Source of the DNA: Streptomyces roseoverticillatus
Lineage (GTDB): Bacteria > Actinomycetota > Actinomycetes > Streptomycetales > Streptomycetaceae
Length of the DNA: 64,000 nucleotides
Assembly: GCF_000719265.1 (NCBI RefSeq)
Contig: NZ_JOFL01000025.1
Location: forward strand, 20,272-84,271
Reading direction: 5' to 3'
Part shown: in pieces, positions 45,714 to 54,596 of the stretch
Numbering within the stretch: the first letter of the stretch is position 1
How the letters are laid out: each line of letters opens with the position of its first letter
The notes under the pieces: generated by a model
Database searches by the model: none
What the model was told of the DNA's origin: nothing
The model's input: only the letters and a program-made list of their open reading frames with translations
Translations under genes and position numbers: made by a program

Positions 45714-46406
45714 CTAAGCGAGTCCTCCACATGTCACGGTTCTTCCCTGACCGAGCTCGCGGGCGGTGCGTTCGGCCAGTTCCTGACCCCGCTTATCCAG
45801 CTTCCGCCGTCTGGCGTCGTCTTTGTCCATGTCACGCTCTTTCAGGTATAGATCCATGCTGGCGTCGATGTCCTTCGACCACTGATATAGGTCGGTTACG
45901 AGGTCGTCGGACAGGCCGAGGCCGGCGGCGGGGTCGTCCGGAGCGAAGTCTCCGAAGCCCTCTGCACGGAGCGGATACCACTTGTATTCGCCCTCGACGG
46001 TGATGTGGACGGAGTGTGATGCACTGCTGTGTGCGTCGAGATTCCAGTGCAGTCGTTGGCATCCCCAGCACACGAACTTCGCCGTGCCGTGCTGTTCGTC
46101 CCAGTAGCGTACGACCCACGTGGGTCCCAGGTGCTTCGCCAGCGTCTGAGCAAGCTGCAAGCCCTTCTTGGCATGCTTGCGCAGCTCGGTCCGGGAAGCA
46201 AATCCTTCTGGCGGGCGGGCTGCAGTCCAGACAGCCAGGCCATGTGCCAGCATCTTGGGAAGGCCCAGGTCGGGCTCGTCGATTGGGACAACACTGGTGA
46301 AGTCGCCGAGGTCCGCGTGAGGTCCTGCATCCGACGTGTACAGGAGCGAACGGTCTGCTCCGTCGGCGCGCACGAGGAGGTGCTGAGGTTCGTCCAGATG
46401 GCTCAT
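45714..46406 (-). CDS. Protein of unknown function divergent from a TPR gene
   Basis: A 230-aa protein from ATG 46406 (MSHLDEPQHLLVRADGADRS); the longer frame upstream is Arg-rich and overlaps the promoter. It contains CWGCQRLHWNLDAHSSAS, a possible metal or redox CxxC, a VHITVEGEYKWYPLRAEGFG strand region and a charged helical C-terminus (LKERDMDKDDARRRKLDKRG). Not a family I can name. It shares an 89-bp divergent promoter region with the TPR-type gene at 46496. Confidence 0.6.
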   Translation of the reverse strand: MSHLDEPQHLLVRADGADRSLLYTSDAGPHADLGDFTSVVPIDEPDLGLPKMLAHGLAVWTAARPPEGFASRTELRKHAKKGLQLAQTLAKHLGPTWVVRYWDEQHGTAKFVCWGCQRLHWNLDAHSSASHSVHITVEGEYKWYPLRAEGFGDFAPDDPAAGLGLSDDLVTDLYQWSKDIDASMDLYLKERDMDKDDARRRKLDKRGQELAERTARELGQGRTVTCGGLA

Positions 46407-46495
46407 ACGGGGTTCGCTCCTACTATGAAGCCGTTGTCGCCTACCGTGATGGCAACTTGGTGGGCTTCCCAGCTTAGGAACTGCGGCGGTACACA

Positions 46496-47470
46496 ATGAA
46501 ACGGACGGCGGATACTTCCCCGGCAAGCGATGCCCCGCTGCTGCCCCTCATGGTGCCGGACGTCGCTGCCTTGACACGCCGCATCATCGATCTGGACATC
46601 ACCGTCGGAGCGCGCCGTGCCGCCCGCACCGCGATGCGGATCCTCAGGGAAATCGAAGACCGCCCGCGCCCTGAAGGCGGCGAAGCGTCCGCCGCACTGG
46701 CTGAGTTGCTCCAGGTCGCCGCGTGGACACTGTTCGACGCCGAACACCACGCCCAGGCCCGCCTGCTGCACCGGCAGGCACTCGCTCTGTCCCGCCGGCA
46801 CACCGACCGCACCTCCGTCGAGTCGGTCGAGCTACTGATCCTCTCCGTGATGAGCATGCAGGAGGAGCATCTCGGCCGACCCGACGAGGCCCTGCGCATC
46901 TCGTCGTCCGTGCTGGCCCGTACCGACCTCCCACCGTGTGTGCGAGCGATCTTCCACGTACGCGAGGCACGGGCGCACGCTCGGCTCCACCAGCGCTCGC
47001 CCGCGCTGCGCTCACTGCGCCAGGCCGAGGAACTACTCCAGGACGGTCCCAGCACCCGAGACCCGCAGTGGGCCTGGTGGTTCGACCGCGCGGAGCTGCT
47101 CGGCCATCACGGCCTGACGCTCGCCGCTCTGGGCGATCTCGAGGACGCAGCGGCCTTCCTGCACGAGGCGGCGCTCCCCGGGCCGGGCCCCGCCTACCGC
47201 GTACTCTTCGCCACCGAACTGGCCCGTGTCCTCGCGCAGGCCGGCGCCTGGCAGGAAACCGAAGCCAGTCTGTTCGGCCTGGCCGACTCCATCCCGTCCA
47301 TCGGCTCCGCGAGAGCCACCGGATCGCTGGCAATCGCCCTACGGCACCTGGAACGCGGCCGGCATGTCCCCCGAAGGCTCCGCGACACCGCCTGGCACAT
47401 CACCGCGCTCCTCGAACAGACCATGGATACCATCCCCGCAGGCACGGGAAGCACTTGCCCCATGGCGTGA
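46496..47470 (+). CDS. TPR-type helical protein, C-terminus derived from CRISPR repeat sequence
   Basis: A 324-aa protein, all-helical, with TPR-like pairs: ALAELLQVAAWTLFDAEHHA, ARLLHRQALALSRRHTDRTS, ALRSLRQAEELLQDGPS and LAALGDLEDAAAFLHEAALP. It resembles the sensor half of Streptomyces XRE-TPR regulators but has no DNA-binding domain at its N-terminus. The last residues (MDTIPAGTGSTCPMA) are encoded by a degenerate CRISPR repeat at 47426, so the original C-terminus was probably lost when the array remnant became joined here. Confidence 0.6.
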   Translation: MKRTADTSPASDAPLLPLMVPDVAALTRRIIDLDITVGARRAARTAMRILREIEDRPRPEGGEASAALAELLQVAAWTLFDAEHHAQARLLHRQALALSRRHTDRTSVESVELLILSVMSMQEEHLGRPDEALRISSSVLARTDLPPCVRAIFHVREARAHARLHQRSPALRSLRQAEELLQDGPSTRDPQWAWWFDRAELLGHHGLTLAALGDLEDAAAFLHEAALPGPGPAYRVLFATELARVLAQAGAWQETEASLFGLADSIPSIGSARATGSLAIALRHLERGRHVPRRLRDTAWHITALLEQTMDTIPAGTGSTCPMA

Positions 47471-47555
47471 GAAGGCGTGCTGCGCGGGGAGCGCTCTCCC
47501 ATGGTCGGCCTGACCCTGCCGAAGTGGGGACCATCCCCGCGGGCGCGGGGAGCAC
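47426..47555 (+). CRISPR. Decayed type I-E CRISPR locus
   Basis: A full 29-bp repeat GGGACCATCCCCGCGGGCGC + GGGGAGCAC lies at 47527-47555, the type I-E repeat form usual in Streptomyces. A degenerate copy (GATACCATCCCCGCAGGCAC...AAGCAC) is at 47426-47454. Between them the 3' half of a third (GCGCGGGGAGCGC) ends at 47493, leaving a 33-bp spacer before the full repeat. A GGGACC half-repeat appears at 47591. No cas genes are in the window. Confidence 0.6.
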
Positions 47556-47827
47556 TCGACGACCAGGGGTTTTAGCAACTGAGCGGGCACGGGACCGCTC
47601 CCCCACACGGAACAAGATCAGCTCGCCCGCTACGGCTCCCACCTCGACCACAGGCGGGTAAGTCCGGTCTGAGCGGCCAGCCGGTCGCCCTTGCCGAGGC
47701 CCTGGAGAAGCAGGCCGCTTCCGAGGCTCTCCCCGTTCCACTCGCCGACCGCTTCCGCCGCCGGGCCGCGCGCCACGGCCGATGCGCACTCCCGCAACCG
47801 CATCACCACCCAGGAGAACGCTTCATA

Positions 47828-48176
47828 AGCCCCGCCCCCGACGAACGCGAACGCGTCCAGACGGCGATGGAACGCATCCTGGCCGACACCCCCAGCACTC
47901 CAACGGCGCCCTGACCATCGTGGCTCTCGCGCAGGAAGCCGAAGTGCCGCGCAACGCGCTCACCCAGCGCCACCTCGATCTGAAGAACCTCTTCTATGAC
48001 AAGCTCCGTGCCCGGGGAGCCGTCCCCGACAGCGAGAAGCGGCTCCGCCAGCAGGTGGCCAAACTCAAGGAACTGCGGGCCGCGGACACCGAGGAGCTCA
48101 AACAACTGCGGGCCGGCGTCCAAAGCCTGGTCGGCGCCTTGCACCAGGCACAGATGGAGAACCGGCAACTGGGTTT
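47828..48176 (+). pseudogene. Broken helix-turn-helix/coiled-coil accessory protein
   Basis: ERERVQTAMERILADTPS in one frame, then from about 47900 NGALTIVALAQEAEVPRNAL, TQRHLDLKNLFYDKLRARG and KRLRQQVAKLKELRAADTEE, VQSLVGALHQAQMENRQL in another. This family of small HTH/coiled-coil proteins often follows tyrosine integrases. It is frameshifted and then cut at 48177, where an ISAs1 fragment begins on the other strand. Confidence 0.5.
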
Positions 48177-48177
48177 T

Positions 48178-48511
48178 CAGCGGCGAGCCAGGATCCGATC
48201 GCCGCATCGAGGGCGTCGCCGTCGACGCGCTGCAGGCCCCTGCGCACGGTGGCCTCGCCTGGGGCGATGGGACCGGAGAGTGAGTGGTTCGGGCCGCCGA
48301 GAGCAGTGAGCACGACCGAAGGTGCATAGGTTGCCCACTCCGCGATTGCGGTCAGGGGCTTCGCGCCGGCCAGCACTGCGCACGCGGCGAGTGCGAGGAG
48401 GGGGAAGGGGTGATGGCGGCGACCCTTGGCCCGGCGCGGAGCGGGCACTGTCGGCAGGCCGGGCGGCGGCGAGCTCGCCCGAGCTGGCAGGGATGATGAG
48501 TGGGCAGGCAC
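48178..48511 (-). pseudogene. N-terminal fragment of an ISAs1-family transposase
   Basis: RAKGRRHHPFPLLALAACAV, LAGAKPLTAIAEWATYAPS, PGEATVRRGLQRVDGDALDA and AIGSWLA match the DDE_Tnp_1-associated N-terminal region of ISAs1 transposases. The catalytic domain is absent: the fragment stops where it meets the accessory gene remnant at 48176. Confidence 0.65.
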
Positions 48512-48707
48512 GGTCTTTCGTTGCGGCGATCAGGAACTCAGCACCTCGTGATCATCTCCGAGGCCGTGGCTGCCTCCGTTCCAAGCCGATCCACAAACTT
48601 CACCGTAATGTCGGCTGCTTGAACCGGCGTCAAGACGCGGGCACTTCACATGAGCACCGCCGCCCTGCGTCCCAGGCCCCGAGGCCAGGCGAGGGCGGCA
48701 GGATGCG

Positions 48708-49163
48708 TCATTCGCCGTCGTCGAACTGCGCCGCCAAACGCAGGGTGAGTTCCGCACTAGCCAGCATCCGGGGAATCTCGATCGGGAGAGTGGAAAATTC
48801 CTTCCTTACTACATCGGCAGGGTCGATTCGACGAGTGACACCGTCCCGCCCCGTCGCCTCGATCACAAAACGGTATCCGCGGGGGACATTGGGATCGTCC
48901 GCCACCTTCCACTGTGCTCCGTGCTTCTGAATCAGGTAATCGGCGACGTAGGACATCAGATCACTGTGCAGCGTGATCCAGTCCGACTGCTCGAATTCAC
49001 TCAGCGGAGCACGTGAGACATAGTTCTGGAGGGCGGGAATGAGACTCATCGGGTCACGGGTGTAGATTTCGGGTGCTACCCCGAGCATGTCAGCGACGTC
49101 AACGATGTTCCGGCGCCCCTCCTCGATCCATCCCTGGAGATCCGGTTCGCTTGCCTTAGTCAC
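48708..49163 (-). CDS. Probable immunity protein of the adjacent toxin
   Basis: A 151-aa acidic soluble protein with start ATG 49163, 23 bp downstream of the toxin-like gene on the same strand. It reads LQGWIEEGRRNIVDVADMLG, then LSEFEQSDWITLHSDLMSYV, ADYLIQKHGAQWKVADD and ends LTLRLAAQFDDGE. No signal peptide. Family not named, but a small acidic protein directly behind a nuclease-tipped repeat protein is the usual position of an immunity gene. Confidence 0.6.
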   Translation of the reverse strand: MTKASEPDLQGWIEEGRRNIVDVADMLGVAPEIYTRDPMSLIPALQNYVSRAPLSEFEQSDWITLHSDLMSYVADYLIQKHGAQWKVADDPNVPRGYRFVIEATGRDGVTRRIDPADVVRKEFSTLPIEIPRMLASAELTLRLAAQFDDGE

Positions 49164-49186
49164 GCCTTGAGCCTTCCGTTGGCTTT

Positions 49187-51040
49187 CTACTTCTTAGGTG
49201 CGGGCCCGTACTCGACGAAGATAACGCGAGCTTGGGTGAGGTAGTTCCTCAGGGCTTGCGATGGGGGTGCATGTAGGAAGACCCAGCGCGGATCGAATTT
49301 CGAATCCGCGCGGCGCAGCGCTAGATCCTTGTTGATCTGTTGCTTGATCCCGTCGCTGAGTGGGACTTCCCCCTGCACGGTCCGCGTGGAACCATCCTTG
49401 AGCGTGATCGTTCGCCACTCAAGATAGTGCTTGACCTCCACAGCCAGTGTGCGGCCGTCCGGCATGTGAACCGGGACATCGACGTGGCGCCCACCCGGCG
49501 TCTCCACAGGGTGGTAGGGGTGGTCGTTCTTCGGCACAGGATAGTGCTGCTCGGGTGCCCCGCCCATCATCTCGCGAAGGTAGTTCTCAGCACCCTTGTA
49601 CCGCGCCCGCCCATGGCGCATGGCCCGCATCTCGCGCAGAGTGCGCTCCGCTGTACCGGGCATGAGCTCGCGGGTCTTATGCTCCTTGACGTTCGGCAGG
49701 TCGTCCTTGTGCGGCTCCCTGACGGGTTCGGTGTCGTGAACGACGTTGCCGTACTTGTCCCTGATGTGCCCGTCATTACTGACGACGGGCTTGTTGCCCT
49801 CGGGGTCGCCACCCTCCGCCGAGTCCTCCTGCGTCCCCGCGAGGTCCGCAACGTAGTCGGGCGCCTCGGGCGCGCCACACTCCTCCGGATCCTCGGCATC
49901 GTCCAGTTCGTCTACCTCGTCCGGGTCATCCGGAGCCTCGACGTCGCTTTCCAAGTGCCACCGCTCCGGCACCCCGTCCGACATCTCCCACGGGTCGGGA
50001 GCCGCATCCCCCCAACCGTCACCAGACTCCCGAGTGCCCGACAGATCTTCCGCCCGCTCCGAGAAGACGGAATCCGGAGCCTCAGCCCCCTCCTCTCCCG
50101 CCGAGGCCTCCGCAGAGGCATCAGCGCCTTCCGCCTCCCCACCGTCGGAGTCCTCAGCAGCCACCGGTTCCGGAGCGTCATCCGACTGCCCGGCGCCCAC
50201 GCCATACGCATCCGCGGGGCCCGTTTCGGAATCTGCGTCCGGCGCGTCCACAGATTCCGGCGCGACAGCGCCAGCCTGCTCAGTCTCCGGCTCCGCAATG
50301 CCGGATTCTTCTGCATCCGCCGGTTCCGGGGCGTGGTCTGCCTGCTCGGCATCCGCCTCCCGTGCATCCGCCGAGCCAATTTCGAAGTCTGCACCCTCAC
50401 CAGTCGCCGGTTCCGGGGCGTCAGCATCCAACTGCTCGGCTTCCGACTCCGGAATGTCGCTTTCCTCGGGCGCGCTGTCGGTTTCCTCTACAGCCTCAGC
50501 CCCCGGAGCATCGTCCGCTTCCTCGGCACCTGCTTCCTGCGAGTCCTCCGCGTCGATCGGCTTTGGAGCGTCGCCGTCGGGCCGCTCGGCCCCTGGTTCC
50601 GGGGTGTTGGTCTTCTCCGGTGCCTCGTCAGCTTCCTCTGCAGTGGTCGGTTCCGGAGCAGCGTCTGCCTGCTCGATGTCCGCGTCGCGTGCGTCCGTCG
50701 GTTCCGGAGCGTCGACCGGACTTGCACCGGAGTCCAAACCCTCCGCGCCCTGCGGTTTTGGGGTATCGGTGTCCGGCTGCCCGGCATCCGGTTCCGGGGA
50801 GTCACTGTTCTCCGGTGCACTGTCGGCTTCCTCTGTGTTCGTCGGCTCCGGAGCGTCGTCCGCCTGCTCTGCGCCCGTATCGCACGAGCCCACAGGTTCC
50901 GGCGCTTCCGTCGGGCCTGTGCCGGGGTCCCCATCCGTATCCGCGGCCTGCGTCGGCTCCGGGGCGTCGACGGGCTCGGGAGGCGGGGCTTCCTGGGGTG
51001 GCGAGGGCTGCTCGGGCCGACGGTCGTCCATGATCAACAT
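49187..51040 (-). CDS. Acidic repeat protein with C-terminal PD-(D/E)XK-type nuclease domain
   Basis: 617 aa. Residues 1-380 are a very acidic Pro/Glu/Asp/Ala stalk built from longer units (about 50-65 aa) that each contain an EQADxAPEP box, an EEADxAPE box and a DxPEPxAxQ box. The C-terminal 150 residues are globular: PGGRHVDVPVHMPDGRTLAV and EVKHYLEWRTITLKDG give a D...ExK pattern of restriction-type nucleases, ending LRNYLTQARVIFVEYG. No signal peptide. The design (long stalk, toxin tip, immunity gene behind) fits a polymorphic toxin. No secretion genes are nearby. Confidence 0.65.
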   Translation of the reverse strand: MLIMDDRRPEQPSPPQEAPPPEPVDAPEPTQAADTDGDPGTGPTEAPEPVGSCDTGAEQADDAPEPTNTEEADSAPENSDSPEPDAGQPDTDTPKPQGAEGLDSGASPVDAPEPTDARDADIEQADAAPEPTTAEEADEAPEKTNTPEPGAERPDGDAPKPIDAEDSQEAGAEEADDAPGAEAVEETDSAPEESDIPESEAEQLDADAPEPATGEGADFEIGSADAREADAEQADHAPEPADAEESGIAEPETEQAGAVAPESVDAPDADSETGPADAYGVGAGQSDDAPEPVAAEDSDGGEAEGADASAEASAGEEGAEAPDSVFSERAEDLSGTRESGDGWGDAAPDPWEMSDGVPERWHLESDVEAPDDPDEVDELDDAEDPEECGAPEAPDYVADLAGTQEDSAEGGDPEGNKPVVSNDGHIRDKYGNVVHDTEPVREPHKDDLPNVKEHKTRELMPGTAERTLREMRAMRHGRARYKGAENYLREMMGGAPEQHYPVPKNDHPYHPVETPGGRHVDVPVHMPDGRTLAVEVKHYLEWRTITLKDGSTRTVQGEVPLSDGIKQQINKDLALRRADSKFDPRWVFLHAPPSQALRNYLTQARVIFVEYGPAPKK

Positions 51041-51386
51041 TCTGACATTGCCACGTCAAAACAACACGCATACACATATGCACGGGGAGACCCAAGCGGC
51101 CCGTGATGCCGAAACGCCGTCCAGAAGCCCGTGCAGGAGTCCAGGCCGCCAGAGACCTTCCTCTTGCCCGCTCCGAGGGCCGATCAACGGCACGAACTCA
51201 GGCACCTTCGCCAGGCCAGAACCGGACAGGCACAACACCTTGGACGGAGCTTGGCGCTTCATGACGATGACATGCATGTCCCTACCCACGCGGACCACCC
51301 CGACCGCCAACACCCGCGTTCCCAGCCGCACCAGACCGCGCACAGCCCGGACACATCCAGGTATCCAGCCGCACCGGACGCCGGCA
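51041..51386. other. Gap upstream of the toxin gene
   Basis: Short Arg-rich frames only. The first bases to the right of 51040 are AT-rich and likely hold the toxin promoter. Confidence 0.4.
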
Positions 51387-51447
51387 CCGTGCCGACTGCT
51401 TCCTGTAGAGCCCTTGCTCAGGGCTCTACAGGAAGCAGTCGGCACGG
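51387..51447. repeat. Perfect 28-bp inverted repeat, 5-base loop
   Basis: CCGTGCCGACTGCTTCCTGT + AGAGCCCT, loop TGCTC, then the exact reverse complement to 51447. It has no T tract and no adjacent intact gene, so a simple terminator is unlikely. It may be an inverted-duplication scar or an element end. Confidence 0.7.
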
Positions 51448-51745
51448 CCGCGCGAGGCCGCTCGACCACCACCCGGCACGGCCCGAAGAAGTCCACCGCC
51501 AGCGGCTCGGAGCAGGCTGGACATCTGCGCCGCGGCGGAGTTCCGCACTGCGCCGACATGGCAGGCGTGCCCGCAGAGCAGTCTCGCCCCGACGCCCCCC
51601 CACCCGGCGTCAGGAGCACTCTTCTCGGCGCCTGCACGGCACGCCCGCTCCGGGGTGCTCCAAGTTGGGGCTCCAGTATCGTCACGGAGGAGGATCAGGT
51701 GCCTGGCCTTGGGTGGGAAGACTGGACAGTCGCGAGGGTGGACCG
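51448..51745. other. Gap with a zinc-ribbon-like scrap
   Basis: On the minus strand a frame reads CGTPPRRRCPACSEPLAVDF and FGPCRVVVERPR, suggestive of a lost zinc-ribbon protein but without start or end. Otherwise nothing. Confidence 0.3.
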
Positions 51746-51943
51746 CGGCCGGTATCGCCACGGGATGCCGGTGCGGTCGACGTAGAGCACCGCGTTCATC
51801 AGGGAGCGCAGGTCGTGCTCGGGCGGGCGGCCGATGTCCAGGCCCCGCCCGCGGCGCTCGGCCCGCCAGGCGGTCAGCACCGGTTCGATCAGCTGCCAGC
51901 GGGCATCGGACAGATCGCTGGGATAGCCACGGTGCGGAGTCAT
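51746..51943 (-). pseudogene. N-terminal fragment of another IS5-family transposase
   Basis: From ATG 51943: YPSDLSDARWQLIEPVLTAW, LDIGRPPEHDLRSLMNAVLY and VDRTGIPWRYRP, the first 66 residues of an IS5 subgroup different from the complete element at 44724. The frame then runs into unrelated sequence. Confidence 0.65.
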
Positions 51944-52283
51944 GTTTCCGATGTACTGCGCGGCAACCGACCTTGCCAGCAGGTAAACGACTGCTGGCCG
52001 GGGCGCCTTGGGATGACACAGGAGAAGCCGGAATGAAACAGCCCCCACATGCCACATCACAGGCTTCCCGGCCCATCAACCTCTCCAGCGTCGAGACTCC
52101 ATGACCAGAAAAGCACAGCATACAGTCATGAAACAGGACCAAACGCTCAGTTAGAGAGCGAACCTGCGTGAGGTATAGGGCGGACGGCTTTGATAGCCGG
52201 GTCAGCACCGGCTGATGTGGCACGCATCCAGAGGATCACGGTTCGGCTCAGCCGAGACACTGCTGTAGTGTCCACCGTACCGA
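51944..52283. other. Gap before the tRNA gene
   Basis: No gene seen. The final 60 bp presumably carry the tRNA promoter, but no consensus boxes could be assigned. Confidence 0.45.
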
Positions 52284-52357
52284 CGCGGGGTGGAGCAGCT
52301 CGGTAGCTCGCTGGGCTCATAACCCAGAGGTCGCAGGTTCAAATCCTGTCCCCGCTA
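52284..52357 (+). tRNA. Initiator tRNA-fMet (CAT anticodon)
   Basis: A 74-nt cloverleaf from CGCGGGGTGGAGCAG to CCCCGCTA with anticodon CAT in CTGGG-CTCATAA-CCCAG. Two features mark it as the initiator: the unpaired first base (C1 opposite U72) and three G:C pairs at the bottom of the anticodon stem (GGG/CCC). T loop GGTTCAAATCC. CCA is not encoded. It is followed by a strong terminator. Its place beside IS fragments could make it an integration target. Confidence 0.93.
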
Positions 52358-52364
52358 CTCACAC

Positions 52365-52398
52365 GTGAAGGCCCGGCATTGTTTTGCCGGGCCTTCAC
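52365..52398 (+). terminator. Terminator of the tRNA gene
   Basis: GTGAAGGCCCGGCA, loop TTGTTT, then TGCCGGGCCTTCAC: a perfect 14-bp stem 7 bp after the tRNA, followed by TGTTT. It may also serve the convergent gene at 52485. Confidence 0.85.
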
Positions 52399-52484
52399 TG
52401 TTTCCCGGCCAGGGCCCCCGTCAGCGGATCCAGGCCAGATCCCTTTCGACCGTCTCGTCGCCGTCGAGGACGCCGCCGACGAGG

Positions 52485-53504
52485 TCATGGGCTGATGACT
52501 GCACGGATGCGTTCGCGGGTCTCGGTGGCCGTCCTGCCTCGGGTGGCGGCGAATTCGGTGTCGAGTTCGCGTAGGCGGTCGGTGACGCGGGTGGAGTTCA
52601 CCCTGCCCAGTAGGTCGAGTGCGGTGGCTGTGGTGTGGTCGGCCGCTTCGAGCTGTCCGGCCTGGACTTGGGCCCGGGCGAGCGCGATGTGGTCGAAGGC
52701 GCGGCTGCGCATCCGTTCGGCGGGGCGCTGCGTGGTGCCGGCCTCGATGAGTTCGATGGCGCGGGTGGCATGGCGGGGGTCGTGGGTGGCCGCGATGGAT
52801 TCGCACACGCCAGCGGTCACCTGGTATTCGGCGTCGTCGAACCAGGCAGCCCAGCTCGGTACGGGCTCGCTGCGGTCATCGGCCAAGGCGTCGTCGGCGA
52901 TACCGATGGCCCGAGTAGCCTCGGGGAGTTGACCGAGGACAGCGCGGCGGGAGAGCCCGCCGCCATGTGTGCTGTCGAGGGTGCGAAAAGCGTCGGTGGC
53001 CGCTTCGATGGCCTTGACGTCGGTCATGCCGATGCTGCCGGGGCGGATCGGGTTGGGCAGTGGCTCGTCGGGGAGGTGGAGCCAGGGCTGAACAGCACCG
53101 ATCAGCTGGGAGCCGGTCAGCAGGGGAACGGTGGGCGGGGCACTGTCGTCGGTCAAGGTGTCGCTCCGGGCGGTATCGATGATGACTGCGACGACGGCGT
53201 CGGCCTTCCAAGACGCGGCGGGACCGATGGCCGGCGTTCCGCGCAGCCCGATGTCGGCCAGGGTCAGGGGCCGGGTCAGGTGGCATAGGCGTTTGAGGGC
53301 TTCGGCCAGGAATTCGGGGACGGGGCCCCTGGGATGCTCGCCTTTGGTGATCCACCTGCGGACGCGGGAACGGTCCGGCCGGACGTTGTGATAGCCGTGT
53401 GCGCGGGCCACTTTGATGACCTCGGCGGCCACCGGCTCGTAGGTGGCGCCGGAGACGCGCGCCCAGTGCTCCAGGGAGACGTTGCGGCGTTCCGGTCCGG
53501 TCAC
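52485..53504 (-). CDS. Regulator-like protein with N-terminal DNA-binding region
   Basis: 339 aa. The N-terminal 70 residues (EHWARVSGATYEPVAAEVIK and DRSRVRRWITKGEHPRG) look like a helix-turn-helix region. A middle part reads PLTLADIGLRG and IIDTARSDTL. The C-terminal 170 residues are TPR-like helices (AIEAATDAFRTLDSTHGGGL, SRRAVLGQLPEATRAIGIAD, ALARAQVQAGQLEAADHTTA). This is the plan of large Streptomyces families of HTH-TPR regulators affecting development and antibiotics. Effector unknown. Faces the tRNA gene. Confidence 0.72.
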   Translation of the reverse strand: MTGPERRNVSLEHWARVSGATYEPVAAEVIKVARAHGYHNVRPDRSRVRRWITKGEHPRGPVPEFLAEALKRLCHLTRPLTLADIGLRGTPAIGPAASWKADAVVAVIIDTARSDTLTDDSAPPTVPLLTGSQLIGAVQPWLHLPDEPLPNPIRPGSIGMTDVKAIEAATDAFRTLDSTHGGGLSRRAVLGQLPEATRAIGIADDALADDRSEPVPSWAAWFDDAEYQVTAGVCESIAATHDPRHATRAIELIEAGTTQRPAERMRSRAFDHIALARAQVQAGQLEAADHTTATALDLLGRVNSTRVTDRLRELDTEFAATRGRTATETRERIRAVISP

Positions 53505-53743
53505 CAGGGGCCCCTTCGGTCAAGGGTGCGTGGCTTTCACGGGACGATGGCGCACCCGCAAGAGTACCGCCGGGCTCACGGGCAGCCCGAGGCTTGCTGG
53601 CCCTTCGCCACTTTTCGCCACAGCGCGCCCCATGCGGTGGCGCCTGGGATTCGCCCGCATCCGCTCCACAACCGGCTATCCCTTCGCCACGGCAATCGGG
53701 TGTGTCCTCTCCACGGGCACGCCATCGGTCCGCTCCCATGGCC

Positions 53744-53770
53744 CGCCTGCCGCTCCCGGAGCGGCAGGCG
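53744..53770. terminator. Hairpin, 12-bp perfect stem
   Basis: CGCCTGCCGCTC-CCG-GAGCGGCAGGCG, with no T tract; lies 20 bp before a GGAGGG site. Confidence 0.35.
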
Positions 53771-53790
53771 CCCGAAAGTCTGGAGGGTCC

Positions 53791-53958
53791 ATGTCAGTTT
53801 CGATCTTCGCTCCGCACCCCGCTGGACAACTGCTCGATCTGGCTACCGCCGACGGCAAGGCTGAGTGCAGGCACGGGAGGGGTTCGGCCCACCCGAAACG
53901 CGACCCGGCGAGCCGCCCCGTCCGACCCGACTTGACTGACCGGTCCGTCCGAAAATAA
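53791..53958 (+). CDS. Possible small protein
   Basis: GGAGGGTCC precedes the ATG. The 55-aa frame reads SVSIFAPHPAGQLLDLATAD and GKAECRHGRG, then becomes Arg/Pro-rich. Start signals are good; composition is only partly protein-like. Confidence 0.3.
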   Translation: MSVSIFAPHPAGQLLDLATADGKAECRHGRGSAHPKRDPASRPVRPDLTDRSVRK

Positions 53959-54596
53959 CGCCTCGCGCTGCCGTCACCTTCCTTGACTCAGCTATTGCCG
54001 TGGCAGTGGCGTCGGCCCGGGCTGCAGTGCGCCCCGGACGCGGCAACCATCATCACCAAGGAAGAGCCAGGTGGGCAGCCCTAACGGCAGCACCAGCTAC
54101 TCGAACTGCAGTTCTGACATCATTGACGCCTTCGCCGCCGGGCGAGGCGCCGCGGCAGCCGAGGCAGCCAGTTACGCCGGCCCAGCTCTCGGACCAGGTC
54201 CAGCTCCATGGGGCCAGCGGGGACGCCAGTAGAGCGGTCGTTGCCGACTACTGGTCATGGAGATCGCTCTCTGAACGTTGCGGGCCGGGCGGGCAGCACC
54301 CAGCAATTCGGCTCGGTGACTCCGTGGCGATGGAACGCCGCGCGCACCTCGGACTGGGAGGCGTTCAGGCCAGCGGGACTGCACCGGCCGTCCCACCCGT
54401 GCCCGTCATGCACCCGTCTGCCGCGCAACGCTCGGCATCACCTACCACTGGAGTACAAAATCATCATAGGTAGAACAGATTGCGCACATAGACCTATAGC
54501 GCACCTTTCTACAGGCAGAGCAGCCGCGCCGTGATCGTGACCGCCCTCTCCCTCTCCCCCGTCATCAGAGGGCGTCATGTTCGGAAAGAAGCAACG

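Larger units (their letters stand above)
53505..54596. other. 1.1-kb gap before the oxidase locus
   Basis: No substantial gene. It includes a 12-bp-stem hairpin (53744-53770) and a 55-codon frame at 53791. The right end (about 54460-54596) is AT-richer and should hold the promoter of the oxidase genes. Confidence 0.45.

Noticed and set aside
49187..51106. Long plus-strand frames opposite the acidic repeat protein
   Set aside because: They mirror the acidic repeats (Ser/Arg/Leu-rich) and lack start signals.
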